Source of the DNA: Rhizobium sp. SL86
Lineage (GTDB): Bacteria > Pseudomonadota > Alphaproteobacteria > Rhizobiales > Rhizobiaceae
Reading direction: 5' to 3'
Length of the DNA: 64,000 nt
NCBI RefSeq assembly: GCF_026672545.1
Contig: NZ_JAPPRJ010000009.1
Span: 992,001-1,056,000 of the forward strand
Below are positions 41,026-50,092 of this stretch, piece by piece. Position 1 is the stretch's first letter. Each line of letters begins with the position of its first letter. Below the pieces are notes generated by a model, which was not told where the DNA came from, did no database searches, and was given only the letters and a program-made list of their open reading frames with translations. A program made the translations under genes and the position numbers.

Positions 41026-42822
41026 CTATTCGAACCGTGCGTGGTCGATCCGGAAGAAGCGCGGCGAGCCGGGCGGGCCGTCATGGATCAGCGTAAGGCC
41101 GGGCCATTCGCCGCCACGCATCAGCCTGGCAAACAACGTGTCGTTTTCGATGTAGGGCGCGACGTCATAACGGCACACGGCAAGATAATCGAAGGGGGCA
41201 GCAGCCCTCTTGCGCGTCTCGCTATCCATCGAGAGAAACACGTCGAACATGGCGCGCATGCCGGGCGCGGCTCTGTGAAACGAAATGGAATTGATCGTCA
41301 TGCCCGGCGGCAGTCGATCGAGCAGGAAAAGACCGAGTGAACTCGGGGCGACGATGCGACCGGGTGGCAGGCCCCGAAGCGGGCTCGGATCGATATTGGT
41401 GCATAGATCGACGGTCATGTAGTCCAGCAGTTCAAGAACCGGCTTGCGCTGCGGGACCGCGAGCCAGAGGGAAACCACACAGACCAGGCACCCGCCAGCA
41501 GACGCGACAAGTGCCGTCCGTGCGCCTGGCCAACGCTCCTTGACGCCGCTCCAGACGGTGGGGAGGACCAGCAGGACGAGAGCTGCGGGAAACCGCATGA
41601 AGCGGGTCTGGATCAGGGTGAGCAGCAAAAGCGCGACACCGGTGGCGAACACGATGACGAAGGGCGCATGCGCCGCCCGCATCTGGCGCCTCATCGAGGG
41701 AAGAACGGCCAGCGCGACGACGGCCAAACCTGCAATGCAGGCAACCTTAATGAACTCCCCTTCACGGTAGAAATCCAGAACTGACCGCTCCTGCTGCACA
41801 CGATCGAGCCAGAGCGACCGCACCATCGGTTCGATGAAGGCATAGGGACCGGCAAGGCATGACGGAAAGACGAGCGCGAGAGCGCCGATGAGCAACATTG
41901 CCGCAACGGCAAGATAAATGAGCCGCGCCCATCGGCCTGCCCGCCCCAGAAAAAGCGCCGCGGGAAGAATGACGACGGAAAAGCCGAGCAAGGCGCTGAT
42001 ATAGGGTGCCGAGAAGGCATCGCATTCTGTCGCCATCATCCGGTGAGGCCCGAGAAAGATCAGGCCCGCGAGAAGCGATACCACAATGGCGGAGGTTGCC
42101 AGCCCGGCCAGCAGCCGTCGTCCGCCCTTCACGCCGAAGACGAAGGCCAGGCAGGGTCCGAGCAGCAGCACCGCGAGAACGGGTGCGAGTTCCAGGCCGA
42201 CGAGGAAGGACAAGACGACGCCGAGACCGGCGATCAGTCCGCCGGAATAGGACCAGCACGATATGCCGTAGACGGCAACCATCAGCATCACGATCTGCAC
42301 ATTGTGATGATCGATCCGACCCGGCGTGAACTCCCAAAGGGTCAGCGGCATGAGTGCGAAGGCCGCCACGATATGCAAGGGCTCGATCTCCACCCGTGGG
42401 CGGGACAGATTGAGGACGGAGCCGATCCAGAGAAGACAAAAGGCGAGGAGCAGAACGGGCTGCCACAGCCGGAAGGCCCATGCGATGGCATCTTCCGGGG
42501 CGAGCGCGAGTTGCAGCACACGGGCAATGGCGACGTAGGGAAGATCGATCAGCCGCGACCAGGGAGACACATAGGGACCTGGCATGTCGATTCCGCGAAT
42601 GGTCAGATCATACCATCCGCCATAATCGAGAAACTGCCGGATCTGGATGCCCCGCAGGATGTCGTCGATATCCCGATAGAAGAACCGGCCGTAAATGATA
42701 TCGAAGCCGACAAGAAAGACGGAGATTGCCAGCGCCGCCGCGAGCAGGCGTGCCAGTGTCGGCTGGACCAGAGACACGCGCTCTTCACCAATCTTGACCC
42801 TGCTGTCCTGTAATCGATCCAC
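41026..42822 (-). CDS. polytopic membrane protein, GT-C glycosyltransferase-like
   Basis: This protein of about 598 residues has roughly eleven hydrophobic segments and a soluble C-terminal part. The first loop contains RDIDDILRGIQIRQFL followed by SPWSRLIDLP, and a later loop TPGRIDHHNVQ. An acidic pair in the first periplasmic loop and an HH-containing loop are typical of GT-C fold enzymes that use polyprenyl-linked sugars, so sugar transfer at the periplasmic face is plausible but unproven. The start is uncertain: GTG 42822 has TAGG seven bases upstream; ATG 42903 and other starts are possible. It is divergent from the hydrolase gene. Confidence 0.65.
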   Translation of the reverse strand: MDRLQDSRVKIGEERVSLVQPTLARLLAAALAISVFLVGFDIIYGRFFYRDIDDILRGIQIRQFLDYGGWYDLTIRGIDMPGPYVSPWSRLIDLPYVAIARVLQLALAPEDAIAWAFRLWQPVLLLAFCLLWIGSVLNLSRPRVEIEPLHIVAAFALMPLTLWEFTPGRIDHHNVQIVMLMVAVYGISCWSYSGGLIAGLGVVLSFLVGLELAPVLAVLLLGPCLAFVFGVKGGRRLLAGLATSAIVVSLLAGLIFLGPHRMMATECDAFSAPYISALLGFSVVILPAALFLGRAGRWARLIYLAVAAMLLIGALALVFPSCLAGPYAFIEPMVRSLWLDRVQQERSVLDFYREGEFIKVACIAGLAVVALAVLPSMRRQMRAAHAPFVIVFATGVALLLLTLIQTRFMRFPAALVLLVLPTVWSGVKERWPGARTALVASAGGCLVCVVSLWLAVPQRKPVLELLDYMTVDLCTNIDPSPLRGLPPGRIVAPSSLGLFLLDRLPPGMTINSISFHRAAPGMRAMFDVFLSMDSETRKRAAAPFDYLAVCRYDVAPYIENDTLFARLMRGGEWPGLTLIHDGPPGSPRFFRIDHARFE

Positions 42823-42987
42823 AGTTGTGCCTACCGCTCCCTTTTCCCGCCGGGACACGCTAGAACGGCGAGACTGCAAAAGCGTTAACCCCCGAGACGG
42901 CATGGCCAACAGACCGTTGCATATTTCGCCGTCCGCGGTCACAACTCCATCGGGAAGAGCCACACGACCGGGCTGAGGAGAAAACCA

Positions 42988-43944
42988 ATGTTTGCAACGC
43001 CATCACGGCTCGCCAGCCCCACCGGAGCCGCGCTTTCGCTGCGGCATGAACCCGCACATGGCGAGACAAAAGCAATCCTGCAGATCTGCCACGGCCTCGG
43101 CGAACATTCCGGCCGCTACCGGCGTTTTGCCGAATTCATGGCCGCCCGTGGTTTTGCAGTTTATGCGCATGACCATCGCGGCCACGGCCTGACCACGGCA
43201 CCCGATGCCGTTCAGGGACGGTTTGCTGAGGCGGGCGGCGTGGACAAGGTGATCGCCGATGTGAAGGCAGTCACCGATCACGCACTCGCTGCCCATCCGG
43301 GGCTGCCGGTGCTTCTCTTCGGCCATTCGATGGGCGGGCTGATTGCGCTCAACACCGCGCTCAGCCATCCCCGCACCTATGCAGCCCTTGCCGTCTGGAA
43401 CTCGAATTTCGCCGTTGGTTTTCTCGGACGCGTGGCTGAGGTGGTGCTGAAGACGGAGCGGGCGCTGAAGGGTTCGGATGTGCCGAGCACGATCCTGCCG
43501 CGGCTCACCTTCGACACCTGGGGGCGGTCCATGCCGAACTACAAAAGCCAGGCGGACTGGCTGAGCCGCGACCGCGCGGAAGTCGAAGCCTATGAAGCAG
43601 ATCCCCTCTGCGGTTTCGACATCAGCGTGTCGATGTGGCTCGATGTGTTCGCCCTCACCTTCCGCGGCACGGAGCCCACACTCCTTTCCCGCCTGAAGAA
43701 GGATCTGCCGATCCACCTCGTCGGCGGCGGCAAGGATCCGGCAACCGAAGGCGCCAAAGCCACCGCCTGGCTCTCGCATCGCCTGGCGTCTGCCGGTTTT
43801 TCGCAGGTGACGAAGCGTATCTATCCCGAGATGCGCCACGAGACGCTGAACGAGATCGGCCGGGAGGAGGCCATGGCCGAGTTTGCCACCTGGGCCGAAG
43901 ACAGCCTGGCGAAGGTCAAGGCCGCGGCCGGAATGATGTCATGA
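42988..43944 (+). CDS. alpha/beta hydrolase, lysophospholipase or monoacylglycerol lipase type
   Basis: This 318-residue cytoplasmic hydrolase belongs to the PldB/serine aminopeptidase S33 family. The oxyanion region HGLGEHSGRY (35-44), the nucleophile elbow GHSMGG with Ser114, an Asp in the GGGKDP loop and a His in MRHETLNE form the expected triad. Relatives hydrolyse lysophospholipids or monoacylglycerols. The ATG has AGGAG nearby. No operon partner is evident; a palindromic repeat follows downstream. Confidence 0.88.
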   Translation: MFATPSRLASPTGAALSLRHEPAHGETKAILQICHGLGEHSGRYRRFAEFMAARGFAVYAHDHRGHGLTTAPDAVQGRFAEAGGVDKVIADVKAVTDHALAAHPGLPVLLFGHSMGGLIALNTALSHPRTYAALAVWNSNFAVGFLGRVAEVVLKTERALKGSDVPSTILPRLTFDTWGRSMPNYKSQADWLSRDRAEVEAYEADPLCGFDISVSMWLDVFALTFRGTEPTLLSRLKKDLPIHLVGGGKDPATEGAKATAWLSHRLASAGFSQVTKRIYPEMRHETLNEIGREEAMAEFATWAEDSLAKVKAAAGMMS

Positions 43945-44010
43945 CTAGAAATCAAGTGCCGCACTGATCAGCGCGGGCTATGAGAAGGTGGAGATGACCA
44001 CCTGATGCCG

Positions 44011-44139
44011 GTAGCCCCCTCACCCCGCCTCCGCTTCGCTCGGCGGACCTCTCCCCCAAGGAAGAGGAGAACCGCAAGCGGCACGGCAGATCCCTTCTCC
44101 CTCGGGGAGAAGGTGCCCAAGGGGCGGATGAGGGGCTAC
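44011..44139. repeat. palindromic intergenic repeat element
   Basis: A 129-bp element begins GTAGCCCCCTCA and ends TGAGGGGCTAC, near-perfect inverted ends. Inside are further pairings, for example CCTTCTCC with GGGGAGAAGG. Its structure and position between genes resemble the RIME-type repeats scattered in rhizobial genomes. It has no coding capacity. Membership in a named family is inference. Confidence 0.7.
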
Positions 44140-44209
44140 AGGTAAACTGTCTGCTGTTGACGGATCAATTTCGACACGGCAGCGGATGCAAGAAGACCGG
44201 CGAGGAGAC

Positions 44210-45442
44210 ATGCAGAGCGAAAGCCCCAAGAAACCGCCCCTTCAGGGCATCCGTGTGATCGAACTCGCGCGCATCCTGGCAGGCCCCTGGGCAGGTCAGG
44301 TGCTGGCCGATTTCGGCGCGGACGTCATCAAGGTGGAAAACCCGAACGGCGGTGATGATACCCGTACCTGGGGCCCGCCCTTCGTGACCGGATCGAACGG
44401 CGAAAACCTGTCTGCCGCCTATTACCACGCAACCAACCGTGGCAAACGATCGGTCACGGTGGATTTCTCCAAACCCGAAGGCCAGGAGATCATCCGCCAG
44501 CTGGTGAAGGATGCCGATGTCGTCATCGAGAACTTCAAGCGCGGCGGGCTTGCCAAATACGGGCTGGACTATGCCAGCCTGAAGGCGATCAATCCGCGGC
44601 TTGTCTACTGCTCCATCACCGGTTTCGGCCAGGACGGTCCCTATGCCGATCTCGCCGGTTACGATTACATCGTCCAGGGCATGTCCGGTTTCATGTCCGT
44701 CACGGGCGCCATGGATGGCGAACCGATGAAGGCGGGCACAGCGGTTGCCGATCTCTTCACCGGCGTTTATGCGGTCACCGCCATCCAGGCGGCGCTGATC
44801 CATGTGATGAAGACCGGCGAAGGCCAGCACATCGACATGGCGCTGTTCGATGTCATGTCTGCCGTGATGGCCAACCAGAACATGAACTATCTGGTCTCCG
44901 GCGTCTCCCCCGTGCGGCTTGGCAATGCCCATCCGAACATCAGCCCCTACGAGGTAATCCCGACCGCCGACGGCCACCTGATCCTTGCGGTCGGCAATGA
45001 CGGCCAGTTCGCGCGTCTGTGCAAGGTCCTCGGTTTGGACGGCGTGGCGGAAGATGAACGTTACGCCACCAACAAGGCGCGCCTCGCGCGCCGCGCCGAG
45101 GTTCGTGCACTGGTGATCGGCGAGACGGCCAAGTGGACGAAGGCCGATCTCCTGGCCGCCTGCGGCGAGAATGCCGTACCCGCCGGACCGATCAACTCGA
45201 TCGCCGAAATGTTCGACGATCCGCAGATCAAGGCGCGCGGCATGCGCATCGATCTTCAGACCGAAGACGGCACGACGATCCCGGGTGTGCGCACGCCGAT
45301 CCTGCTGTCGCAAACGCCGCTGGCCTATCACCGGCCAAGCCCGGCGCTCGGCGAGCACACCGACGACGTTTTCGCCGAATTCGGCATCGAAGACACCGAA
45401 GACAAAAAAGACATTGCAGACAAGGAAGGGCAGACCCCATGA
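44210..45442 (+). CDS. CoA transferase, family III (CaiB/BaiF type)
   Basis: This 410-residue enzyme transfers CoA between carboxylic acids through an aspartyl intermediate. The N-terminal IRVIELARILAGPWAGQ and FGADVIKVE, and the central GYDYIVQGMSGFMSVTG and FTGVYAVTAI segments, are typical of the family. The ATG at 44210 has GAGGAG three bases upstream; an ATG at 44186 lacks a good site. The stop overlaps the ATG of the TPP enzyme gene (ATGA), so the two should act together. The acyl substrate is not evident. Confidence 0.9.
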   Translation: MQSESPKKPPLQGIRVIELARILAGPWAGQVLADFGADVIKVENPNGGDDTRTWGPPFVTGSNGENLSAAYYHATNRGKRSVTVDFSKPEGQEIIRQLVKDADVVIENFKRGGLAKYGLDYASLKAINPRLVYCSITGFGQDGPYADLAGYDYIVQGMSGFMSVTGAMDGEPMKAGTAVADLFTGVYAVTAIQAALIHVMKTGEGQHIDMALFDVMSAVMANQNMNYLVSGVSPVRLGNAHPNISPYEVIPTADGHLILAVGNDGQFARLCKVLGLDGVAEDERYATNKARLARRAEVRALVIGETAKWTKADLLAACGENAVPAGPINSIAEMFDDPQIKARGMRIDLQTEDGTTIPGVRTPILLSQTPLAYHRPSPALGEHTDDVFAEFGIEDTEDKKDIADKEGQTP

Positions 45443-47088
45443 AGACCGGTGGCCAACTCATCGTTGAGGCGCTGAAGGCAAACGGCGTCAGCCGTGTCTC
45501 CTGCGTGCCGGGGGAAAGTTATCTCGCGGTGCTTGACGCGCTTTATGACAGCGGCATCGACGTTCTGGTCTGCCGCCAGGAAGGCGGCGCGGCGATGATG
45601 GCGGATTGCTGGGGCAGGCTGACCGGCGAACCCGGCATCTGCATGGTCACCCGCGGACCGGGCGCCACCAATGCGTCCGCCGGCCTGCATGTCGCCATGC
45701 AGGATTCGATCCCGATGATCCTTTTCATCGGCCAGGTGCAGCGTGATGCCCGCGAACGCGAGGCCTTCCAGGAAGTCGAATATCGCCGCGCCTTCACTGA
45801 ATTCGCCAAATGGATCGGCGAGATCGACGATGCGCGCCGTATTCCGGAATTCGTCACCCGCGCCTTCGCGGTCGCGACCTCCGGCCGCCCCGGCCCGGTG
45901 GTGCTGACGCTGCCGGAAGACATGCTGATGGACGAGGTCGAGGCCCCGCCCGCCAAGCGCTATACCCGCGTCGAAAGTCATCCGGGCCAGAGCCAGGTCG
46001 AGACATTCGCGGCAATGCTGAAGGAGGCCCGCCGCCCGATGGTCATCCTCGGCGGCACCCGCTGGAGCGAAGAATCCGTTGCCGGCATCCGGGACTTTGC
46101 CGAACGCTTTCACCTCCCCGTCGGCTGCTCCTTCCGTCGTCAGATGCTGTTTGACCACCTGCACACCTGTTATGCCGGCGATGTCGGCATCGGCATCAAT
46201 CCGGCCTTGGCAAAAGAGATCAAGGACAGCGACCTGATCGTGCTCTTGGGCGCCCGCATGTCGGAAATGCCCTCCTCCAGCTATACGCTGCTCGACATCC
46301 CCTACCCGTCGCAGAAGATCGTGCATGTCTTCCCCGATCCGGAAGAGCTCGGCCGCATCTACCGACCGGATCTCGCGATTGCCGCCGCGCCGGCGGAATT
46401 CGTCGCAGCCCTTCGTGACCTCGAAGCTCCCGCCTGGCCGGTCTGGGCGGAGCGCACCGCAGCCATGCATGACGCCTATCTGAAATGGTCGACCCCGCCG
46501 CAGACCGGTCCCGGTGACGTGCAGATGGGCCCGATCATGGACTGGATCGAAGAAAACACACCGAAGACGGCGATCTTCACCAATGGCGCCGGCAATTATG
46601 CCACCTGGCTGCACCGTTTCCACCGTTTCCAGGCCTACAACACCCAGGCGGCCCCGACCTCGGGTTCCATGGGCTACGGCCTGCCGGCGGCGGTCGCGGC
46701 AAAACAGCTGTTCCCCGAGCGCGAAGTGGTCTGCTTTGCCGGCGACGGCTGCTTCATGATGCATGGCCAGGAATTCATCACCGCCGTGCGTTATCAACTG
46801 CCGATCATCACCGTGCTCGTCAACAACGGCACCTATGGCACGATCCGCATGCACCAGGAACGGGAATTCCCCGGCCGCGTCAGCGCCACCGACCTCGTCA
46901 ACCCGAATTTCGTGGCCTTCGCAGCGGCCTATGGCGGCCATGGCGAGCGGGTGTCGAAGACCGACGAATTCGGCCCGGCCTATGAGCGCGCCCGCGCCTC
47001 CGGCAAACCGGCGATCATCGAGGTGATGCTCTCGCCGGAAGCGATCACTCCGACCAGGACGCTGACGCAGATCCGGGAAAAAGCCTGA
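45439..47088 (+). CDS. thiamine pyrophosphate-dependent enzyme, acetolactate synthase-like
   Basis: This 549-residue protein has the three-domain layout of the POX/ALS family: N-terminal PYR domain with catalytic Glu48 (CRQEGGAAMMAD), central domain, and C-terminal PP domain with the TPP motif GDGCFMMHG (from residue 435) through LVNN (to 463). It is not obviously IlvB, since no small subunit gene is near. Its ATGA coupling to a CoA transferase suggests that the pair activates and then decarboxylates or condenses a 2-oxo or acyl-CoA compound. The oxalyl-CoA decarboxylase pairing (frc-oxc) is an analogy only. Confidence 0.85.
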   Translation: MKTGGQLIVEALKANGVSRVSCVPGESYLAVLDALYDSGIDVLVCRQEGGAAMMADCWGRLTGEPGICMVTRGPGATNASAGLHVAMQDSIPMILFIGQVQRDAREREAFQEVEYRRAFTEFAKWIGEIDDARRIPEFVTRAFAVATSGRPGPVVLTLPEDMLMDEVEAPPAKRYTRVESHPGQSQVETFAAMLKEARRPMVILGGTRWSEESVAGIRDFAERFHLPVGCSFRRQMLFDHLHTCYAGDVGIGINPALAKEIKDSDLIVLLGARMSEMPSSSYTLLDIPYPSQKIVHVFPDPEELGRIYRPDLAIAAAPAEFVAALRDLEAPAWPVWAERTAAMHDAYLKWSTPPQTGPGDVQMGPIMDWIEENTPKTAIFTNGAGNYATWLHRFHRFQAYNTQAAPTSGSMGYGLPAAVAAKQLFPEREVVCFAGDGCFMMHGQEFITAVRYQLPIITVLVNNGTYGTIRMHQEREFPGRVSATDLVNPNFVAFAAAYGGHGERVSKTDEFGPAYERARASGKPAIIEVMLSPEAITPTRTLTQIREKA

Positions 47089-47104
47089 GGGGTGGAGCTT
47101 GCCA

Positions 47105-47128
47105 GCGACGAGCCACGAGGCTCGTCGC
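47105..47128 (+). terminator. hairpin after TPP enzyme gene
   Basis: GCGACGAGCC pairs perfectly with GGCTCGTCGC around ACGA, 16 bp past the stop at 47088. It lacks a T-run but is well placed to end the CoA transferase/TPP operon. Confidence 0.55.
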
Positions 47129-47319
47129 AGTCGGCAATCGGCCCGAAGCGGACGTTGCCGAGCGAATCTGAATGGGCAGCTTTGCTTCCAAGTCAGCCGT
47201 TCAGCTCCTTTGGCGACCTCCTCAAAAGCAGACCGTAATCGGGCAATTTTTGGGGCTCCCAGACGTGGCTCGGGCCGGCACCGACTTTGGGTCAGTTGTT
47301 GGCAGATGAGCTGCGGCGC

Positions 47320-47847
47320 TCACTTCTTCGGGAAAAGTTTGGCCAGCGCCGCCTCATGGTCCTGATCAATTCTCAGGCCGATGGACCGCCGGACTTCGGC
47401 GGCGAGTGCCAGTGCCCGTTCGCCGCTGGCGCGCGCTCCAGATGCCACCTGAAACGGGTTGTTTTCAAAGTGCCGGGCGTAGTTCGCATACCTGTCCTCG
47501 GCCTCGATCTCATTCAGGAACGTAAGCACCTTGTAGGCCAATCCGACCTTCATGCACCGCCAGTCCGCATCTGCGGGAAACTGTGGCGGACGCGGCAGAG
47601 CCAATGACGAAACTTCCTGGTACCGATCGTATTCACTGCTCACGTCGCCCGAGAGCGACGAGCATTGTGCCGCGTAGTTCTCGAGTGCGGCGGCGACACG
47701 GCTTGCAAGATAGGAACGCTCCTGCCTTGTCTTGAGCCACGACGAAAATGCACTGCCGATCCACCCCATAGCCGTCGTGAAGATTGCCGACACTAAACCG
47801 GTGGCAATGATGGTGCCGACAATTTCCTTCGTTGTCCAATCTTCCAT
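47320..47847 (-). CDS. hypothetical protein with one N-terminal membrane segment
   Basis: This 175-residue protein has a hydrophobic segment at about 10-34 (VGTIIATGLVSAIFTTAMGW), then a soluble helical part with LASRVAAALENYAAQCSSLSGDV and later RRSIGLRIDQDHEAALAKLF. I do not recognise a characterised family. Short proteins with one anchor followed by an alpha-helical domain of this kind occur in variable regions of many genomes. It is convergent with the end of the TPP operon and divergent from the HNH-like gene. Confidence 0.7.
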   Translation of the reverse strand: MEDWTTKEIVGTIIATGLVSAIFTTAMGWIGSAFSSWLKTRQERSYLASRVAAALENYAAQCSSLSGDVSSEYDRYQEVSSLALPRPPQFPADADWRCMKVGLAYKVLTFLNEIEAEDRYANYARHFENNPFQVASGARASGERALALAAEVRRSIGLRIDQDHEAALAKLFPKK

Positions 47848-48013
47848 GACGCTCCCCCGTTGCTGGTCTCTTCCTAGACGGGCGCGTCGAAATCAGGAAG
47901 CGTCATGACACGCAGTTCTTCGGGAATATCGAAGACGTAGGCGACGGAAAGGTAAATGTGGTCCAATATAAGGACCGATTCGGCTTGCACTTCGGCAAAG
48001 AGGTTTTGAGAAT

Positions 48014-48682
48014 TTGTCAAAAAAGAAGGGGCATTGGGGCGATTGTAGCTTTTGCGGCAGATACAAATTGACGACGCGGGAGCACATATTTCCTCGCGGT
48101 ATTTATCCGCTATCGAGTGCGACCAGTAAGGTTCAAAGGATCACGATACCAGACTGCACGGCATGCAACAGTGGGACTTCCGATGATGACGCGCACTTTC
48201 GCAATGTTATGTCCGTTGCAGGTGACGCGACAGATGCGGTCCAAGAACTCTGGGAAGGACCTATTCGAAGAGGATTCGCTCAAATCGACGGCCGTCGTAG
48301 GGCGCTCGATATGTTTGCGATTATGCGGCCGGCGCCGGACGCGGGACCTGAGCGCTATCGAATATTTCCCGCAGAAGACGAGCGGATTTTGCGGAGTGTC
48401 CGCAAAATAGTACGGGGATTGTCGAGATATCACAATTTGTCGCCTGTTGTTGCCGATGGCCAGGTCTTCGCTGATGTTCAACGGGAGGAAATTCCTGAAC
48501 AAACGCTGGCAGGATTTGAAATCGGCACTACTGATTCAGATATTTGCGCCTATGCTTTCCTTTCATTGGGTGGTGTCGATGGGATGCTTTCCGCGTGGGT
48601 ACTCCAGTTCTTCGGGCGCACAAACTTCTTAGCAATGATCTGCGCCGATGAACAAACACGCATTACAAAGTTCGGCAAATAA
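48014..48682 (+). CDS. HNH endonuclease-like zinc protein
   Basis: The 222-residue product begins at a TTG, as no ATG exists before the conserved part. The N terminus has CSFCGRYKLTTREHIFPRG followed by CTACNSG, that is Cys-x2-Cys, an HIFP segment and a second Cys-x2-Cys-Asn, the layout of HNH/zinc-binding nuclease domains. The other 150 residues show no motif I know. The DNA is visibly less GC-rich than its surroundings, with codons such as TTT, AAA and ATA, which suggests acquisition by transfer. A role in defence or DNA processing is only inference. Confidence 0.65.
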   Translation: MSKKKGHWGDCSFCGRYKLTTREHIFPRGIYPLSSATSKVQRITIPDCTACNSGTSDDDAHFRNVMSVAGDATDAVQELWEGPIRRGFAQIDGRRRALDMFAIMRPAPDAGPERYRIFPAEDERILRSVRKIVRGLSRYHNLSPVVADGQVFADVQREEIPEQTLAGFEIGTTDSDICAYAFLSLGGVDGMLSAWVLQFFGRTNFLAMICADEQTRITKFGK

Positions 48683-49039
48683 AAGGTGAAACGCATCGGT
48701 CAAACGGATCGGTCTCGATGGCCATAAACCTCAGAATGAGTCGCAAGCTATCAGTCCGGTATCGGCCCCATTCCAGCCTCTAACGTCGAAGCAGTCCATG
48801 TCTCCTATTGGCGCTAACCGGACTGTGTCACGGACCTGTTAAGGTCGGTATTGCTCAGCATCGCCGACCGCAACAGTTCGGATTTCTCCGATGCGGCAAT
48901 GCCAGGCCCATGCGCTCGTCATCTTCCACGGCTGCTCCCGGCATGGGCGCCTCCATTGCGTTCGCCAACAGAGAATGAGGGTTCGGGGATCTGCATCAGA
49001 TGTATGTCTTGACTACGTCCTTCCGGGGCAGCGGCTCTC
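48683..49039. other. intergenic region, nothing recognised
   Basis: These 357 bp between the HNH-like gene and the convergent SDR gene show no credible frame, RNA gene or clear terminator. I see no insertion sequence ends that would explain the neighbouring islet. Confidence 0.45.
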
Positions 49040-50062
49040 CTAATAGGCGGTCCATCCGCCATCGGTCGCGTAAATGCCGCCGGTAAAGTTCGAGGCTTCG
49101 TCGGACAGCAGGAAGAGCATCATGCCGACCTGTTCGGCAACAGTGGCCGGCCTGTGCTTCTTGTCGGTATAGGCAAGAATGCTGTCGATCTTCAGGCGGC
49201 CCATGGTGGGCCCGACCGTCGCCTTTGCCGACAGTGCCACCAGTTCGCCGGCGCGTGCGACCATCGGTGTGTCGGTTGCCGCCATGTTGACGGAATTCAC
49301 CCGGATACCGTAGGGGGCATAGTCGATGGCCGCATTGCGCGTCAGTCCCGTGACCGCATGTTTGCTCGCGACATAGGCCGGATTGCCGGCAAGGCCGGTC
49401 ATCCCGGCAATCGAACCGACATTGACGATCGCGCCGCCGCGGCCCTGAGCGACCAACTGCCTCAGCTGCGCGCGCATGCAGTAGAACATGCCGGTCGCAT
49501 TGGTCCTGAAGACATTTTCCCAATAGGCATCGCTCGCCTCGTGGATCCGAGCGAAGATCAGGTCACGCTGTTTTTCGAAGTCGATTGGGTCACCGGAATA
49601 AACGCCATCCATCACGCCGGCATTGTTGAGGGCGCCATCGAGCTTGCCGAAGGTCGAGACCGCCGTCGAAACGCTCTGTTCCGCGATGGAGGGATCACCG
49701 ACATCGCCGAACACGAAAGCGGATTTTCCACCGCCGCCAAGGATTGCCTGATGGGTCTCTTCCCCGAGATCCTTGATCCAGTCGACGCCGACGACATTGG
49801 CGCCCTCGCGCGCCAGCCGGATTGCCGCGGCCCGGCCCATGCCGCGCGCCGAACCGGTCACGATGAAGGTGCGACCGGCAAAACGGTTGGAGATGAAGAA
49901 TTCGCTGTCGACCGGTTTGATGTCGACGACGGCATTGCCGTCCGGGCGTCCGCCCGCCTGTTGCGCGCTCGCCGTGGTCTCGACCACTCCGTCGACGGTC
50001 GCGGTGGCCGCCACCGCGCCGGCAGCCAGCGTTATTCCCTTCAGCAGATCACGTCTGTCCAT
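49040..50062 (-). CDS. Tat-exported short-chain dehydrogenase/reductase
   Basis: This 340-residue SDR has the cofactor loop TGSARGMG (69-76), NNAG (146-149), and the catalytic Ser217, Tyr230 (YVASK) and Lys234. Unusually, it begins with [21 protein letters not shown], a twin-arginine signal, and a typical cleavage region ASAQQ near 31-35. Export of a folded NAD(P)-containing enzyme by Tat is therefore likely. It lies 30 bp downstream of the outer-membrane protein gene on the same strand and is probably co-transcribed. The substrate is unknown. Confidence 0.85.
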   Translation of the reverse strand: MDRRDLLKGITLAAGAVAATATVDGVVETTASAQQAGGRPDGNAVVDIKPVDSEFFISNRFAGRTFIVTGSARGMGRAAAIRLAREGANVVGVDWIKDLGEETHQAILGGGGKSAFVFGDVGDPSIAEQSVSTAVSTFGKLDGALNNAGVMDGVYSGDPIDFEKQRDLIFARIHEASDAYWENVFRTNATGMFYCMRAQLRQLVAQGRGGAIVNVGSIAGMTGLAGNPAYVASKHAVTGLTRNAAIDYAPYGIRVNSVNMAATDTPMVARAGELVALSAKATVGPTMGRLKIDSILAYTDKKHRPATVAEQVGMMLFLLSDEASNFTGGIYATDGGWTAY

Positions 50063-50092
50063 GTCGTGTCCTCCCTTTAGCGAGACTTCAAG

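Noticed and set aside
44210-47088. Oxalate degradation operon (frc-oxc)
   Set aside because: Gene order fits, but no oxalate-specific residue could be established for either protein, so the names were not used.
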